Source: an uncultured Eubacteriales bacterium (GTDB lineage Bacteria; Bacillota; Clostridia; Lachnospirales; Lachnospiraceae). From it: a DNA stretch of 14,346 nt. The number at the start of each line of letters is the position of its first letter. Position 1 is the stretch's first letter. The notes under the pieces were generated by a model. That model saw only the letters and a list, made by a program, of their open reading frames with translations. It did no database searches and was not told the origin of the DNA. The position numbers were made by a program, and so were the translations under genes. Location: contig URND01000078.1 of assembly GCA_900549105.1 (NCBI GenBank), forward strand, positions 1 to 14,346. The letters are read 5' to 3'. Shown in pieces: positions 1 through 7,124 of this stretch.

Positions 1-584
1 ACCACGCCACTTTCAAGATACTCTTCCATGAGGCTGTCTCCGCACAGGGCGGCCTCTTCCATATCCTGGGGAGCAGCTTTCGAGAATTTTACAAATCCGG
101 TTCCGAAACGCTTTGTAAGCTCTCTCATAACTCTTTCCTCATCAGCTGACGGCTGGTCCATTTTATTTATAAACAGGAATACAGGAATCTGATAACGCTT
201 TAAAAGCTGCCAAAGCGTCTGCACATGGCCCTGTACGCCATCGGCCCCGCTGATAACCAAAATCGCATAATCCAACACCTGCAGCGTTCTTTCCATTTCC
301 GCCGAAAAATCCACATGCCCCGGTGTATCCAGCAGAGTTATCCCCAAATTTCCAAAGGTCACTTCCGCCTGCTTGGAAAAAATCGTAATTCCCCTGCTCC
401 GCTCCAGAGCATAGGTGTCCAAAAAAGCATCCCCATGGTCCACCCGGCCCAGTTTGCGGATGCTGCCGCTGTGGTAGAGAATCCCTTCGGCTAACGTCGT
501 CTTTCCCGCATCCACATGGGCGAGGATGCCGATGCATATATGTTTTTTATATTTAACTGGTTTATTTTCTGATGCTTCTCCCAT
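1..584 (-). CDS. TetM/EF-G-like translation GTPase (ribosomal protection family), 3' part beyond window
   Basis: Read leftward from the ATG at 584, one open frame runs off the window edge and encodes the N-terminal ~194 residues of a translation GTPase. The G1 motif AHVDAGKTT is at residues ~22-30, the switch-I motif RGITI follows at ~60, G3 is DTPGHVDF and G4 is NKMD. The layout and the start (HICIGILAHVDAGKTT) resemble TetM/TetO/TetW-type ribosomal protection proteins, which remove tetracycline from the ribosome, more than housekeeping EF-G. Domains II-V lie outside the window, so resistance cannot be claimed; many gut Clostridia carry chromosomal homologues of unknown phenotype. The start is supported by an AGAAAGGGG ribosome binding site at ~593-602. 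The predicted leader is only ~35 nt, unlike the long attenuator leader of tet(M). The other reading frames here are shadows. Confidence 0.85.
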   Translation of the reverse strand, partial: MGEASENKPVKYKKHICIGILAHVDAGKTTLAEGILYHSGSIRKLGRVDHGDAFLDTYALERSRGITIFSKQAEVTFGNLGITLLDTPGHVDFSAEMERTLQVLDYAILVISGADGVQGHVQTLWQLLKRYQIPVFLFINKMDQPSADEERVMRELTKRFGTGFVKFSKAAPQDMEEAALCGDSLMEEYLESGV

Positions 585-625
585 AGAAAATGCCCCTTTC
601 TTCTGTTCATAATCATACATCCATT

Positions 626-654
626 ATCATAACACAGAAAGAGAGGTACGTCGA
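626..654 (-). promoter_or_regulatory. Putative promoter of the TetM-like gene
   Basis: On the minus strand, TCGACG (649-654, 4 of 6 matches to TTGACA) is followed after 17 nt by TATGAT (626-631, 5 of 6 matches to TATAAT). Start of transcription would be near 620, leaving a leader of about 35 nt before the ATG at 584. The -35 touches the T-run of the preceding terminator. Prediction by eye only. Confidence 0.4.
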
Positions 655-694
655 TAAAAACAGCCGGTTGATTCTCGTTTAAAACCAATCGGCT
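655..694 (-). terminator. Rho-independent terminator of the AlbA_2 gene
   Basis: On the minus strand, arm AGCCGATTG (686-694) and arm CAACCGGCT (662-670) form a 9-bp stem with one mismatch and a 15-nt loop, directly followed by GTTTTTAT. It lies 58 nt past the stop codon of the AlbA_2 gene, so that transcript should end before the TetM-like gene. Together with the promoter it accounts for the 168-nt gap between the two genes. Confidence 0.65.
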
Positions 695-752
695 ATGTAA
701 ATGATTCTATATTCTATTTAACTTTCCTATATTCTGTAAGCCTTCATCTTTA

Positions 753-2300
753 TTATTTTCTCTTATACAGTGTATTGTTAGTATTTCCCACAGATATAAT
801 ATAGCCCGTTTCCGTTAATATTTTCAAATATCTTCTTACTGTTGCCGATGATTTTTTACATATTTTCATTGCATCTTTCGGGGTTATCGCTCCATGCTGC
901 TCAATAAAGCTAACTATCTTTTTCACTTTATCAAAATCTTTTTTTGATAAAACTTCGCTCAAAACTTCGCTCAAACTTCGCTCATTTTGATTAAAGTTTA
1001 TTTCAGTAGCCATCTCTTCTTTTTCATTTTCTTCCAAAAACATCGGATGAATCGGAATTTTTATCCTCATAGCCCGCCTATATTCATCTGTAAAAAATTC
1101 GGCTCTAGGCGAACCATTTTTCTCAAGTTCTTCCTGTATTGTAGGAATTCCTGAAGAATGACCTTCTGAAAGTTCCAACTCTTTTAAAAATTCGCCTAAT
1201 CTTCTGTTACGATAATATCTGGAGACAAACCTCTTCCCTTCAGCTATTGTCTTATCGGAAATAGACCTGTCAATTCCCGGGAAATTCATAATATTAATAC
1301 AATCCGGCTCTATTTCTATTGTTACTGGCTCATATGACATATAGTCTCTATGATAAAAAGCATTTACCACAGCTTCTTCAATCGCCTGATAAGGATAATT
1401 AAAAACCCTGAGAGCTTCCATCTTATTCGAAACTTTAATTACCTTTTCACGAATAATCAGATTACGAAAGCGTTCCATTGTAGCCTGTATCATCTGTGGC
1501 ACTGAACCAGTGATGTTTGGAAAATCCTCACTAATACCCGGATTTTCTATACTGCCTTTGGGAAATAATGTCATCTGCACATAAGTGTAACCAAAAAACT
1601 TTTCCGGATGCTCACAGAACATCATAATTGCCACATTCTGGATATATCTGAGTTCCGGCGGCCCCACCAGTAACTGCATATCTTCCAATATTTCCTCGAC
1701 ACCTCGTTCTCTGACCTGTTTTGCAAGTTTACTCCCTGTCTTGCGTAAATGATCCTCTAAAAGAACAGGTGAAATATCATCAAAGTTTGCCTTATGATTT
1801 GCTCTGCAATCAAAAGGAGTTTGATCTGACATATTAATCAGCTCTCGCTCCTGCTCAGGATTTGCTTTCACAGAACTGGTCAAATAACGAATATAATAAT
1901 TGTATTTCTTTTCTTTTTTACCTGTAACATAATCCGGAGATTTATAAGGTCGCTGCTGCCCGGTTCTCGCCACAATAACAAGAATCCACTTGCCATCCAC
2001 CTCAGATGTAATTACCTTTGGAAAATATGGTGGTGAAATCATATTATTGTAGCCCACCATTTCCTTTTCAATTTTATCCAACATGTTTTCTGAAATTCCT
2101 TTTATCGGTCGGACTACCACACCATTTTTCTCCTCAACCCCAACAACAATATATCCGCCACCATCATTATTATAATCATTTGCGAACGCACAGACACTAT
2201 GATAGATATCATCAGGATTCCATCCAGCCTTAAACTCTATACGGTCTGATTCAATTTTTCTTTTGTTTAATAAATCTTCTACGTTTATTTCGAGTTCCAT
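753..2300 (-). CDS. AlbA_2/Schlafen-like putative ATP-binding protein with C-terminal winged helix (COG2865 type)
   Basis: 515 residues from the ATG at 2300, chosen because CAGGAG lies 8 nt upstream; a longer reading to 2351 would need a non-ATG codon without a site. Residues ~17-140 match the AlbA_2 (Schlafen-like) domain, with ESDRIEFK at 17-24 and the glycine-rich GGGYIVVGVEE at 47-57. Residues ~300-395 resemble the GHKL-type ATPase region of RecG-related COG2865 proteins (EEAVVNAFYHRDY at 308-320, NFPG at 339-342). Residues ~455-512 form a winged helix. The linker before it holds a short repeat, SLSEVLSEVLS (442-452). The family is usually annotated as a transcriptional regulator or DNA-binding protein, and Schlafen-like domains also occur in phage-defence nucleases. 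The exact job is unknown. It follows phd-doc but has its own promoter and terminator. Confidence 0.8.
   Translation of the reverse strand: MELEINVEDLLNKRKIESDRIEFKAGWNPDDIYHSVCAFANDYNNDGGGYIVVGVEEKNGVVVRPIKGISENMLDKIEKEMVGYNNMISPPYFPKVITSEVDGKWILVIVARTGQQRPYKSPDYVTGKKEKKYNYYIRYLTSSVKANPEQERELINMSDQTPFDCRANHKANFDDISPVLLEDHLRKTGSKLAKQVRERGVEEILEDMQLLVGPPELRYIQNVAIMMFCEHPEKFFGYTYVQMTLFPKGSIENPGISEDFPNITGSVPQMIQATMERFRNLIIREKVIKVSNKMEALRVFNYPYQAIEEAVVNAFYHRDYMSYEPVTIEIEPDCINIMNFPGIDRSISDKTIAEGKRFVSRYYRNRRLGEFLKELELSEGHSSGIPTIQEELEKNGSPRAEFFTDEYRRAMRIKIPIHPMFLEENEKEEMATEINFNQNERSLSEVLSEVLSKKDFDKVKKIVSFIEQHGAITPKDAMKICKKSSATVRRYLKILTETGYIISVGNTNNTLYKRK
949..983 (-). repeat. Short tandem repeat in the linker of the AlbA_2 gene (12+12+11 bp)
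   Basis: On the plus strand AAAACTTCGCTC occurs at 949-960 and 961-972, followed by AAACTTCGCTC at 973-983. It encodes ERSLSEVLSEVLS, between the ATPase-like region and the winged helix. The 12-bp unit keeps frame; the 11-bp unit places its copy in another frame. Confidence 0.8.
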
Positions 2301-2327
2301 AGTGTCAACTCCTGTCAAAATAATTCT

Positions 2328-2356
2328 ATTATAAATTGCAGCCACTATCATCTTAA
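2328..2356 (-). promoter_or_regulatory. Putative promoter of the AlbA_2 gene
   Basis: On the minus strand TTAAGA (2351-2356, 4 of 6 to TTGACA) is separated by 17 nt from a perfect TATAAT (2328-2333). The predicted start is ~2320, giving a leader of about 20 nt that carries the CAGGAG ribosome binding site. It lies in the 73-nt gap after doc, so this gene can be expressed apart from phd-doc. Confidence 0.5.
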
Positions 2357-2373
2357 CACGTTCCTACATTATT

Positions 2374-2751
2374 TTATTTTTGATGTTCAATTATCCAATG
2401 CAAAAGACCATCCCCATGAACTTCTCCCGCTGCCAGTGCTAAAATAATATCGCTTAACTCTTTCTGGCTGTACTCCGGCTCGTACCCATTCAAGGCCAGA
2501 AACACCAGCATCACATGCGTTCCCAATCTTTTATTTCCATCCAGCATTGCATGATTTTTTACCAGTCCATAACAAAGCTGTGCAGCTTTTGCCTGAACAC
2601 TGGGATATAATTCTTCTCCTCCGAAGGACTGAAACGGATTGGACAATGCCGAATCCAGCAGCCCCTCATCTCGGATTCCTTTACTTCCTCCTGTAGCCTC
2701 AGCCAGGCGCTCGTGGAGCATTAGCACCTGCTCTTTCGATAAAATAATCAT
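2374..2751 (-). CDS. doc: Doc-like Fic-family toxin of a type II toxin-antitoxin pair
   Basis: 125 residues, the usual size of Doc toxins. The Fic active-site motif is visible as HAMLDGNKR at residues 67-75, with the catalytic His67, Asp71 and Asn73-Lys74-Arg75. The N-terminal KEQVLMLHERL and the segment GIRDEGLLDSALSNPF are typical of the Doc branch. Known Doc proteins phosphorylate EF-Tu and stop translation; that this one does so is inferred from family. The second position of the motif is Ala where Fic AMPylators have Pro. The ATG overlaps the antitoxin stop (ATGA, 2748-2751), so the two genes are translationally coupled, antitoxin first. It looks intact. Confidence 0.9.
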   Translation of the reverse strand: MIILSKEQVLMLHERLAEATGGSKGIRDEGLLDSALSNPFQSFGGEELYPSVQAKAAQLCYGLVKNHAMLDGNKRLGTHVMLVFLALNGYEPEYSQKELSDIILALAAGEVHGDGLLHWIIEHQK

Positions 2752-2990
2752 TTTGCAAGCACCTCATATGCTTCCATATTTTTCTTTAGCAGACGCTCAG
2801 ATATGGCGGTCACATCCTCTGTGGACGCTACTTTCTCCTTTTCTGCCTTGCTGAAATCAATTACAAGATATCGTGGAATATTATTCTTCATAATAACTGC
2901 TGTTCCATGCTCATCCACCAACTTCGTTACTCTGGAAAAATTCTGGTTTGCCTCTGTAATGGAAATCATAGTATCGGTATCTATCGTCAT
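2748..2990 (-). CDS. phd: Phd/YefM-family antitoxin
   Basis: 80 residues. The N-terminal half (ISITEANQNFSRVTKLVD, residues 9-26, then IPRYLVIDF) is the Phd/YefM DNA-binding fold; the C-terminal part, from ~50 on, is helical and charged and would wrap the Doc toxin. Phd proteins neutralise Doc and, with it, repress their own operon. The start at 2990 has AGAGAGG about 10 nt upstream. A promoter with a 14-bp palindrome inside it sits directly in front, as expected for autorepression. A near copy of that palindrome stands by the divergent kinase promoter. Confidence 0.9.
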   Translation of the reverse strand: MTIDTDTMISITEANQNFSRVTKLVDEHGTAVIMKNNIPRYLVIDFSKAEKEKVASTEDVTAISERLLKKNMEAYEVLAK

Positions 2991-3018
2991 TTTTCATGCA
3001 CCTCTCTTTCGTACTCAT

Positions 3019-3047
3019 AGTATATACAAATTCTAGCTAGAATACAA
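3019..3047 (-). promoter_or_regulatory. Promoter of phd-doc
   Basis: On the minus strand TTGTAT (3042-3047) and TATACT (3019-3024) are spaced by exactly 17 nt, with the palindromic operator in the spacer. The predicted leader is about 20-25 nt and carries the AGAGAGG site. The same hexamers at the same spacing stand before the ATPase gene at 10532. Confidence 0.6.
3030..3043. promoter_or_regulatory. Palindromic operator of phd-doc
   Basis: ATTCTAGCTAGAAT is a perfect 14-bp palindrome lying between the -35 and -10 of the phd promoter. This is the position at which a Phd dimer would block RNA polymerase. Binding by this Phd is inference. Confidence 0.6.
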
Positions 3048-3091
3048 CCTATTTTTCAGATTTATATTTGCTCTATGACTCAAAACACCGT

Positions 3092-3103
3092 TTCTAGCTT
3101 GAA
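3092..3103. promoter_or_regulatory. Second operator-like copy at the kinase promoter
   Basis: TTCTAGCTTGAA differs at one base from the core TTCTAGCTAGAA of the phd operator 62 bp away. Its last bases overlap the predicted -35 of the plus-strand kinase gene. It may be a second Phd site that couples the kinase to the toxin-antitoxin pair, or allows looping. Confidence 0.4.
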
Positions 3104-3127
3104 GAATACTTCTTTTTCATATATAGT
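3099..3127 (+). promoter_or_regulatory. Putative promoter of the hybrid histidine kinase
   Basis: TTGAAG (3099-3104) and TATAGT (3122-3127) are spaced by 17 nt. The predicted start is ~3134, with a leader of about 30 nt ending in AAAGGA before the ATG at 3164. With the phd promoter it makes a divergent control region that accounts for the 173-nt gap at 2991-3163. Confidence 0.5.
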
Positions 3128-3163
3128 AATACTAAAGTGGTTCTGTTTTGAAAGGAATATAGC

Positions 3164-5398
3164 ATGAACAAAAATAAATTTTTTAAATTAATTCGAAATC
3201 TTTTTATCCTGCTCATATGCGTTATTCTGGCGCTGCCTGCGGAAGCATCCGCGGCCCGGGCCGATACGCGGGATACCTCTCTGCAATTTTCAGCGGAAGA
3301 GCAGGATTATATTGAGCGGATCGGTGAAATCACCATCGGCTGCCCAATCAACAACTGTCCCATGCTCTTTCAGAATGAAAAAACGGGACAGCTTGAAGGC
3401 ATCATCATTGATGTTTTGGATATGGTATCGGAAACAACCGGTCTTACCTTCCGCTATCAGGCGCTGCCTTCCGGCAGTATTTCATATGAAGATTTGCAGC
3501 GCCTTGATGTAGATATTGTGGCCGGCGTGGAGTCCAATGAAATCAATGAACATGCCGTTGGCATTGTTTTGACGGACAGCTATCTTCATGCCGCCAAAGT
3601 ATTTGTGTGTAAAAAGGGAACGGAATTTCATCCCGATGGCGCAATGACCATCGCCGTCAACTCCGGCTCGGAGACATTAGAAAGAGTTATTCAAAAACAG
3701 TATCCTCAGTTTCAGGTATTATTTTGCAATTCTACAGAAGAGGCCTTATCGGCGCTTCTTTCGGGAAAAGCGGATGCCGTCCTGCAAAATCAATACACCA
3801 TTGAAAGAATTCTCCGCAAACCGATTTATGAAAATCTCCAAATCGTAGCCACCGCATCCATCGGCGACAGTCAATGTCTCGGATGCTTTGTGCCTATCGG
3901 AGAGAATGAGCAAAATATCATATCTGATGACACCAAACTTCTCATCTCTATATTAAATAAAGGCATCGACAATCTCGATCAGAGCAGGGTTTCTTTCAGC
4001 ATTATCAAAGAAACCTCTGAAAATGCCTACCAGTTTTCAATCTGGGACACCGTGTATCGGTATCGTTTTGCCATGATCGGCCTGTTCATCAGCCTGCTGT
4101 TTATTCTTATCCTTTTGCGTAAAAACCGTATCCTTCATCAAAAACGCCGGGAGCAGATGGAAGCTCAGAAGCGGGCAAAAGAATTGGCAGCCATCAATGC
4201 CCAGATGAAGGAACAACAACTTCTTCTGGAGGATGCGCTGAAACGGGCGGAGGAAGGAAACCGGGCAAAGACCTCCTTCCTGTTCAACATGTCCCATGAC
4301 ATCCGCACCCCGATGAATGCCATTTTAGGCTTTACAGAAATTGCCTGCCACAATATAAATGACTCAGCAAAGCTGAAAGACTGTCTCGAAAAAATACAGT
4401 CTTCCGGAAAACTTCTGCTGCAGTTGATCAACGATGTGCTGAATATGACCGAAATTGAAAGCGGAAAGGTCTCTCTGACAGAGGAATACTGCAATCTTAA
4501 AGAATGTATTGAAAAAGCCCCGGATATTTTCCAGGTTGAAATTGCACAGAAGCATCTGACACTCCAAATCAATACGTCAACCGTAAAAAATGAACAGGTT
4601 TACTGTGACAGCCTTCGTTTCAATCAGATTTTATTCAACCTTTTAAGCAATGCTGTAAAATTCAGCAGACCAAACGGCACTATCCTGGTCGCTCTGACTC
4701 AGAATCCGTGCGCCATCCAGGAATATGCCTCATATGAAATACGTGTGAAAGATAACGGTATCGGAATGTCGCCGGAATTTTTATCCCACATTTTTGAACC
4801 CTTCGAGCGGGAACATACCTCCACGATAAGCCAGACACAGGGCACCGGCCTCGGTATGGCTATCACGAAAAATCTTGTCGATTTGATGGATGGCGCCATC
4901 CAGGTAACCAGTGAACTGAATAAAGGGACTGAATTTGTCCTGCAATTCACTTTCAAATTGCAGGAACAGGCACAGCAGCCTTCAACAAAAACCGTGTCCA
5001 CAAATGATTTTTCCGGAAAACGGCTGCTCCTTGTTGATGATAATGAATTGAATATGGAAATTGCTGAGGAACTCCTCCTAGAGGCCGGTTTTCTGGTAGA
5101 AACGGCTGAAAACGGACAGATTTCCGTAGAAATGGTTCAAAATTCTGAAGCAGGATATTACGACGCAATACTGATGGATATCCAGATGCCGGTAATGGAC
5201 GGCTATCAGGCTTCCCGGGAAATCCGCAGCCTTGAAAACAAAGATTTGGCTGAGATTCCGATTATTGCCCTGACGGCAAATGCCTTCGATGAAGATAAAA
5301 AAGAGGCGCTGGCTAATGGCATGAACGCCCACATTGCCAAACCATTAGATGTCGCCGTATTATATGAAACGCTGGAAAAAATTTTGAGAGACAAATAA
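3164..5398 (+). CDS. Hybrid sensor histidine kinase with extracytoplasmic solute-binding domain and C-terminal receiver
   Basis: 744 residues; ATG preceded by AAAGGA at 8 nt. In order: signal peptide or first membrane helix (~8-30), an extracytoplasmic SBP_bac_3-like sensor (~50-290), a membrane helix (~302-319), a basic coiled coil (~320-368), HisKA with the H box NMSHDIRTPMNA (His378), HATPase_c (Asn496 in the N box, DNGIGM at 530-535, GTGLG at 560-564) and a receiver with Asp625-Asp626, phospho-acceptor Asp672, Thr704 and Lys726. All catalytic residues are present. It should bind a small ligand outside the cell and pass phosphate inward from His378 to Asp672. There is no DNA-binding output, Hpt protein or partner regulator in the window, so its target is unknown. 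It is the only plus-strand gene and ends 3 nt before the convergent NADAR stop. Confidence 0.93.
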   Translation: MNKNKFFKLIRNLFILLICVILALPAEASAARADTRDTSLQFSAEEQDYIERIGEITIGCPINNCPMLFQNEKTGQLEGIIIDVLDMVSETTGLTFRYQALPSGSISYEDLQRLDVDIVAGVESNEINEHAVGIVLTDSYLHAAKVFVCKKGTEFHPDGAMTIAVNSGSETLERVIQKQYPQFQVLFCNSTEEALSALLSGKADAVLQNQYTIERILRKPIYENLQIVATASIGDSQCLGCFVPIGENEQNIISDDTKLLISILNKGIDNLDQSRVSFSIIKETSENAYQFSIWDTVYRYRFAMIGLFISLLFILILLRKNRILHQKRREQMEAQKRAKELAAINAQMKEQQLLLEDALKRAEEGNRAKTSFLFNMSHDIRTPMNAILGFTEIACHNINDSAKLKDCLEKIQSSGKLLLQLINDVLNMTEIESGKVSLTEEYCNLKECIEKAPDIFQVEIAQKHLTLQINTSTVKNEQVYCDSLRFNQILFNLLSNAVKFSRPNGTILVALTQNPCAIQEYASYEIRVKDNGIGMSPEFLSHIFEPFEREHTSTISQTQGTGLGMAITKNLVDLMDGAIQVTSELNKGTEFVLQFTFKLQEQAQQPSTKTVSTNDFSGKRLLLVDDNELNMEIAEELLLEAGFLVETAENGQISVEMVQNSEAGYYDAILMDIQMPVMDGYQASREIRSLENKDLAEIPIIALTANAFDEDKKEALANGMNAHIAKPLDVAVLYETLEKILRDK

Positions 5399-5401
5399 AT
5401 G

Positions 5402-6046
5402 CTACTCAAGGCCAAAATCATCAAACAGGTTAAAATTTTCTCCTGTATGATAGTTTTTGGCCGTATCTACTTTTGTTTCCTGAATCAGTGTTCCGAAAAG
5501 GCGGAAATTTTCAACGTTGGGGCAGCCCAGCGTGACATTTTTCCTGCCCTGGTTTGCTGCATAATCGGCTCTGGCACACTTCAGCAACATTCCCAGTACG
5601 TTGCAGCCTTCGGCGATATCGCCTCTTTCATAGGCTCCCCAAAAATCATCTTTCGATGATAATTCGACGATTTCCCTGTCTCCTGTTGACATCAGCAGCC
5701 GTCCAAACTTATTCCAGTTATAGAGCAGTTTAAGGTGGATGCACCAGTTCATAATCGCAACTCTTTTGTCATCCCAGTCTTTTCTTGTGAGATAATTGTA
5801 TTTTCTGCTGATGTCTTTGGCTGTCATCGGACTTTTCTGGTTGATAATCTCCTTCTGAATATCCGGGTAATCCGGAAAACGGCACGCCTGATACAGGGCC
5901 TCGGATGTCCGTATCTGTGTGCCGTTAAAATAAACCGGATAACCGGCCGCCATATTGGATAAACCGCCATTTTTCTCATGGGTCTTCCTGAATACGGCGC
6001 AGTCTTTAATGATATATATCTTTTTCAGATATTTATGATCAGCCAT
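5402..6046 (-). CDS. NADAR domain protein (YbiA-like N-glycosidase / ADP-ribose-handling enzyme)
   Basis: 214 residues. NADAR signatures in order: GGLSNMAAGYPVYF (27-40), SEALYQACRFP (48-58), KSPMTAKDISRKY (71-83), the KR..IMNWC segment (94-102), TGDREIVELSS (121-131), DFWG (134-137) and GCNVLGMLL (147-155). Family members include YbiA, which acts on riboflavin-pathway intermediates, and NADAR proteins reported to remove ADP-ribose from guanine in DNA or RNA, opposing ADP-ribosyltransferase toxins. The ATG (6046) overlaps the stop of the upstream PRTase gene by 8 nt and has AGAGAGG 9 nt upstream, inside that gene, so the two are very likely translated together. This points to a matched pair, for instance effector plus antidote. 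The substrate is unknown. The tail after ~180 is specific to this protein. Confidence 0.85.
   Translation of the reverse strand: MADHKYLKKIYIIKDCAVFRKTHEKNGGLSNMAAGYPVYFNGTQIRTSEALYQACRFPDYPDIQKEIINQKSPMTAKDISRKYNYLTRKDWDDKRVAIMNWCIHLKLLYNWNKFGRLLMSTGDREIVELSSKDDFWGAYERGDIAEGCNVLGMLLKCARADYAANQGRKNVTLGCPNVENFRLFGTLIQETKVDTAKNYHTGENFNLFDDFGLE
5410..5462. repeat. Imperfect inverted repeat at the kinase/NADAR convergent ends
   Basis: GGCCAAAA (5410-5417) pairs with TTTTGGCC (5455-5462), and ACAGG (5425-5429) with CCTGT (5442-5446) around a 12-nt AT-rich loop; the stretches between pair partly. It lies within the last codons of the NADAR gene, where kinase transcripts would run in. No T-run follows on either strand, so it is not a standard terminator, but it could stall or process convergent transcripts. 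Confidence 0.35.
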
Positions 6047-7091
6047 TATAGTTTGCCTCTCTCGGTAATAAAGGATACCATTTTCCCAGAGTAGTATCGG
6101 ATGAATAATTTAAATTTCCCCACCAAAATGCTAAGGGACAATTATTAGAGATATTATGATCGGTGGCAAAAAAGGCGCCGAAGCCCAGAGAAACTCCCGT
6201 GTCATATCCCATCGGCTTCATACGGTCATTTCCATTTGCCGGCAGAGAACAGATATAAGCTCCCCGCTTTAACAATGCTTTTTCAAACAGCACCCTGTTT
6301 TCAGTGCTGGTAAACAGGCGGGATTCTCCCCGATACATGGGCTCTCTCCGGAATCCCAGGCCGCCTTTTCCCCTGTTTTTCTTTTGCTCTTCCATCACAT
6401 TGAGATAAGCGTCAACATATTCATCATTTTCAACTTTCTGCGGCCACAGAATATCCAAAGGATATTTATAAAATTTATTATTATATCTGCGGGAATAAGT
6501 AATGGTTACGCTGATATTTTTTTCAGCGCATTTTTCATCCAGACATTTTTTTATATACTTATAGTTTCCGCTGTACATGCCTAAGAAAATAATCTCCAAC
6601 TGGGTATTTTCATTTGGATTCATCGTATCAATCCAGTTTTTTATGTCCTTCAAAAGTGTAAACCCGGTATACATACAGTCATCCAGATAAATATACTTTT
6701 TGACTCCGGCATGATTTGTTTTATTAATCCGGATATTCTTTTCCCGAAGATAGTACTCTTCTATTAAATGGAGCAGACGCTTCTGGCTTTTTCCCTTTCG
6801 CTGGATATTCAGAAATTGAATGTGATTTATGTATTTTTCCGGATTTGCCCCCATAATGTCTTCAATCTGCCAAATACCGCCAAAAAATGTTTCGATTGCC
6901 TGCGTTTTAAAATAGTTGTTTTTCAACAAACTATTTGTTTCAGTCAATACGACCAGTCTTTCATCCTCCGGGAACTGGTTCACCCAGGTGTCCACATGTT
7001 TATCGTCAAAGGCCCAATCATTCAAACCTTTTTGGTAATCCTTAATTTGTTCTGCAATGCTTTCTTCCAGTTTTTCAAATTGATTTATCAT
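6039..7091 (-). CDS. PRTase-CE-like phosphoribosyltransferase-fold conflict effector
   Basis: 350 residues. The central part has a type I phosphoribosyltransferase signature: beta strand KKYIYLDD (131-138) followed by CMYTGFT (139-145), i.e. the DD..xTGxT loop that binds the phosphates of PRPP. A hydrophobic strand, LEIIFLGMY (165-173), follows. The C-terminal part has RRYNNKFYKYPLDILWP (201-217), EPMYRGESRLF (250-260) and NNCPLAFWWG (316-325). That set fits the PRTase-CE family, described computationally in prokaryotic conflict systems and without a settled reaction as far as I know. A helical segment of ~100 residues precedes the core. The start at 7091 has GGGTGA close by; the gene lies 33 nt after the lipoprotein gene with no clear promoter between. 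It may use PRPP or a nucleotide-sugar as a toxic or signalling activity. Confidence 0.7.
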   Translation of the reverse strand: MINQFEKLEESIAEQIKDYQKGLNDWAFDDKHVDTWVNQFPEDERLVVLTETNSLLKNNYFKTQAIETFFGGIWQIEDIMGANPEKYINHIQFLNIQRKGKSQKRLLHLIEEYYLREKNIRINKTNHAGVKKYIYLDDCMYTGFTLLKDIKNWIDTMNPNENTQLEIIFLGMYSGNYKYIKKCLDEKCAEKNISVTITYSRRYNNKFYKYPLDILWPQKVENDEYVDAYLNVMEEQKKNRGKGGLGFRREPMYRGESRLFTSTENRVLFEKALLKRGAYICSLPANGNDRMKPMGYDTGVSLGFGAFFATDHNISNNCPLAFWWGNLNYSSDTTLGKWYPLLPREANYNG

Positions 7092-7124
7092 AATGTCACC
7101 CGTTTATATTCCAAAGGCTCCGGC

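Noticed and set aside
163..537. Open frame of 124 codons rich in Gly and Cys, minus strand
   Set aside because: It lies in another frame of the TetM-like GTPase, whose own frame has all G motifs; no start site or family resemblance.
2374..2751. Functional link between Doc (family target EF-Tu) and the nearby TetM/EF-G-like GTPase
   Set aside because: The genes have a terminator and separate promoters between them; only proximity supports the idea.
7092..7124. Possible promoter or terminator (AGGC-TCCG-GCCT) between the lipoprotein and PRTase genes
   Set aside because: The stem is only 4 bp without a T-run, and no -35/-10 pair at proper spacing is seen.
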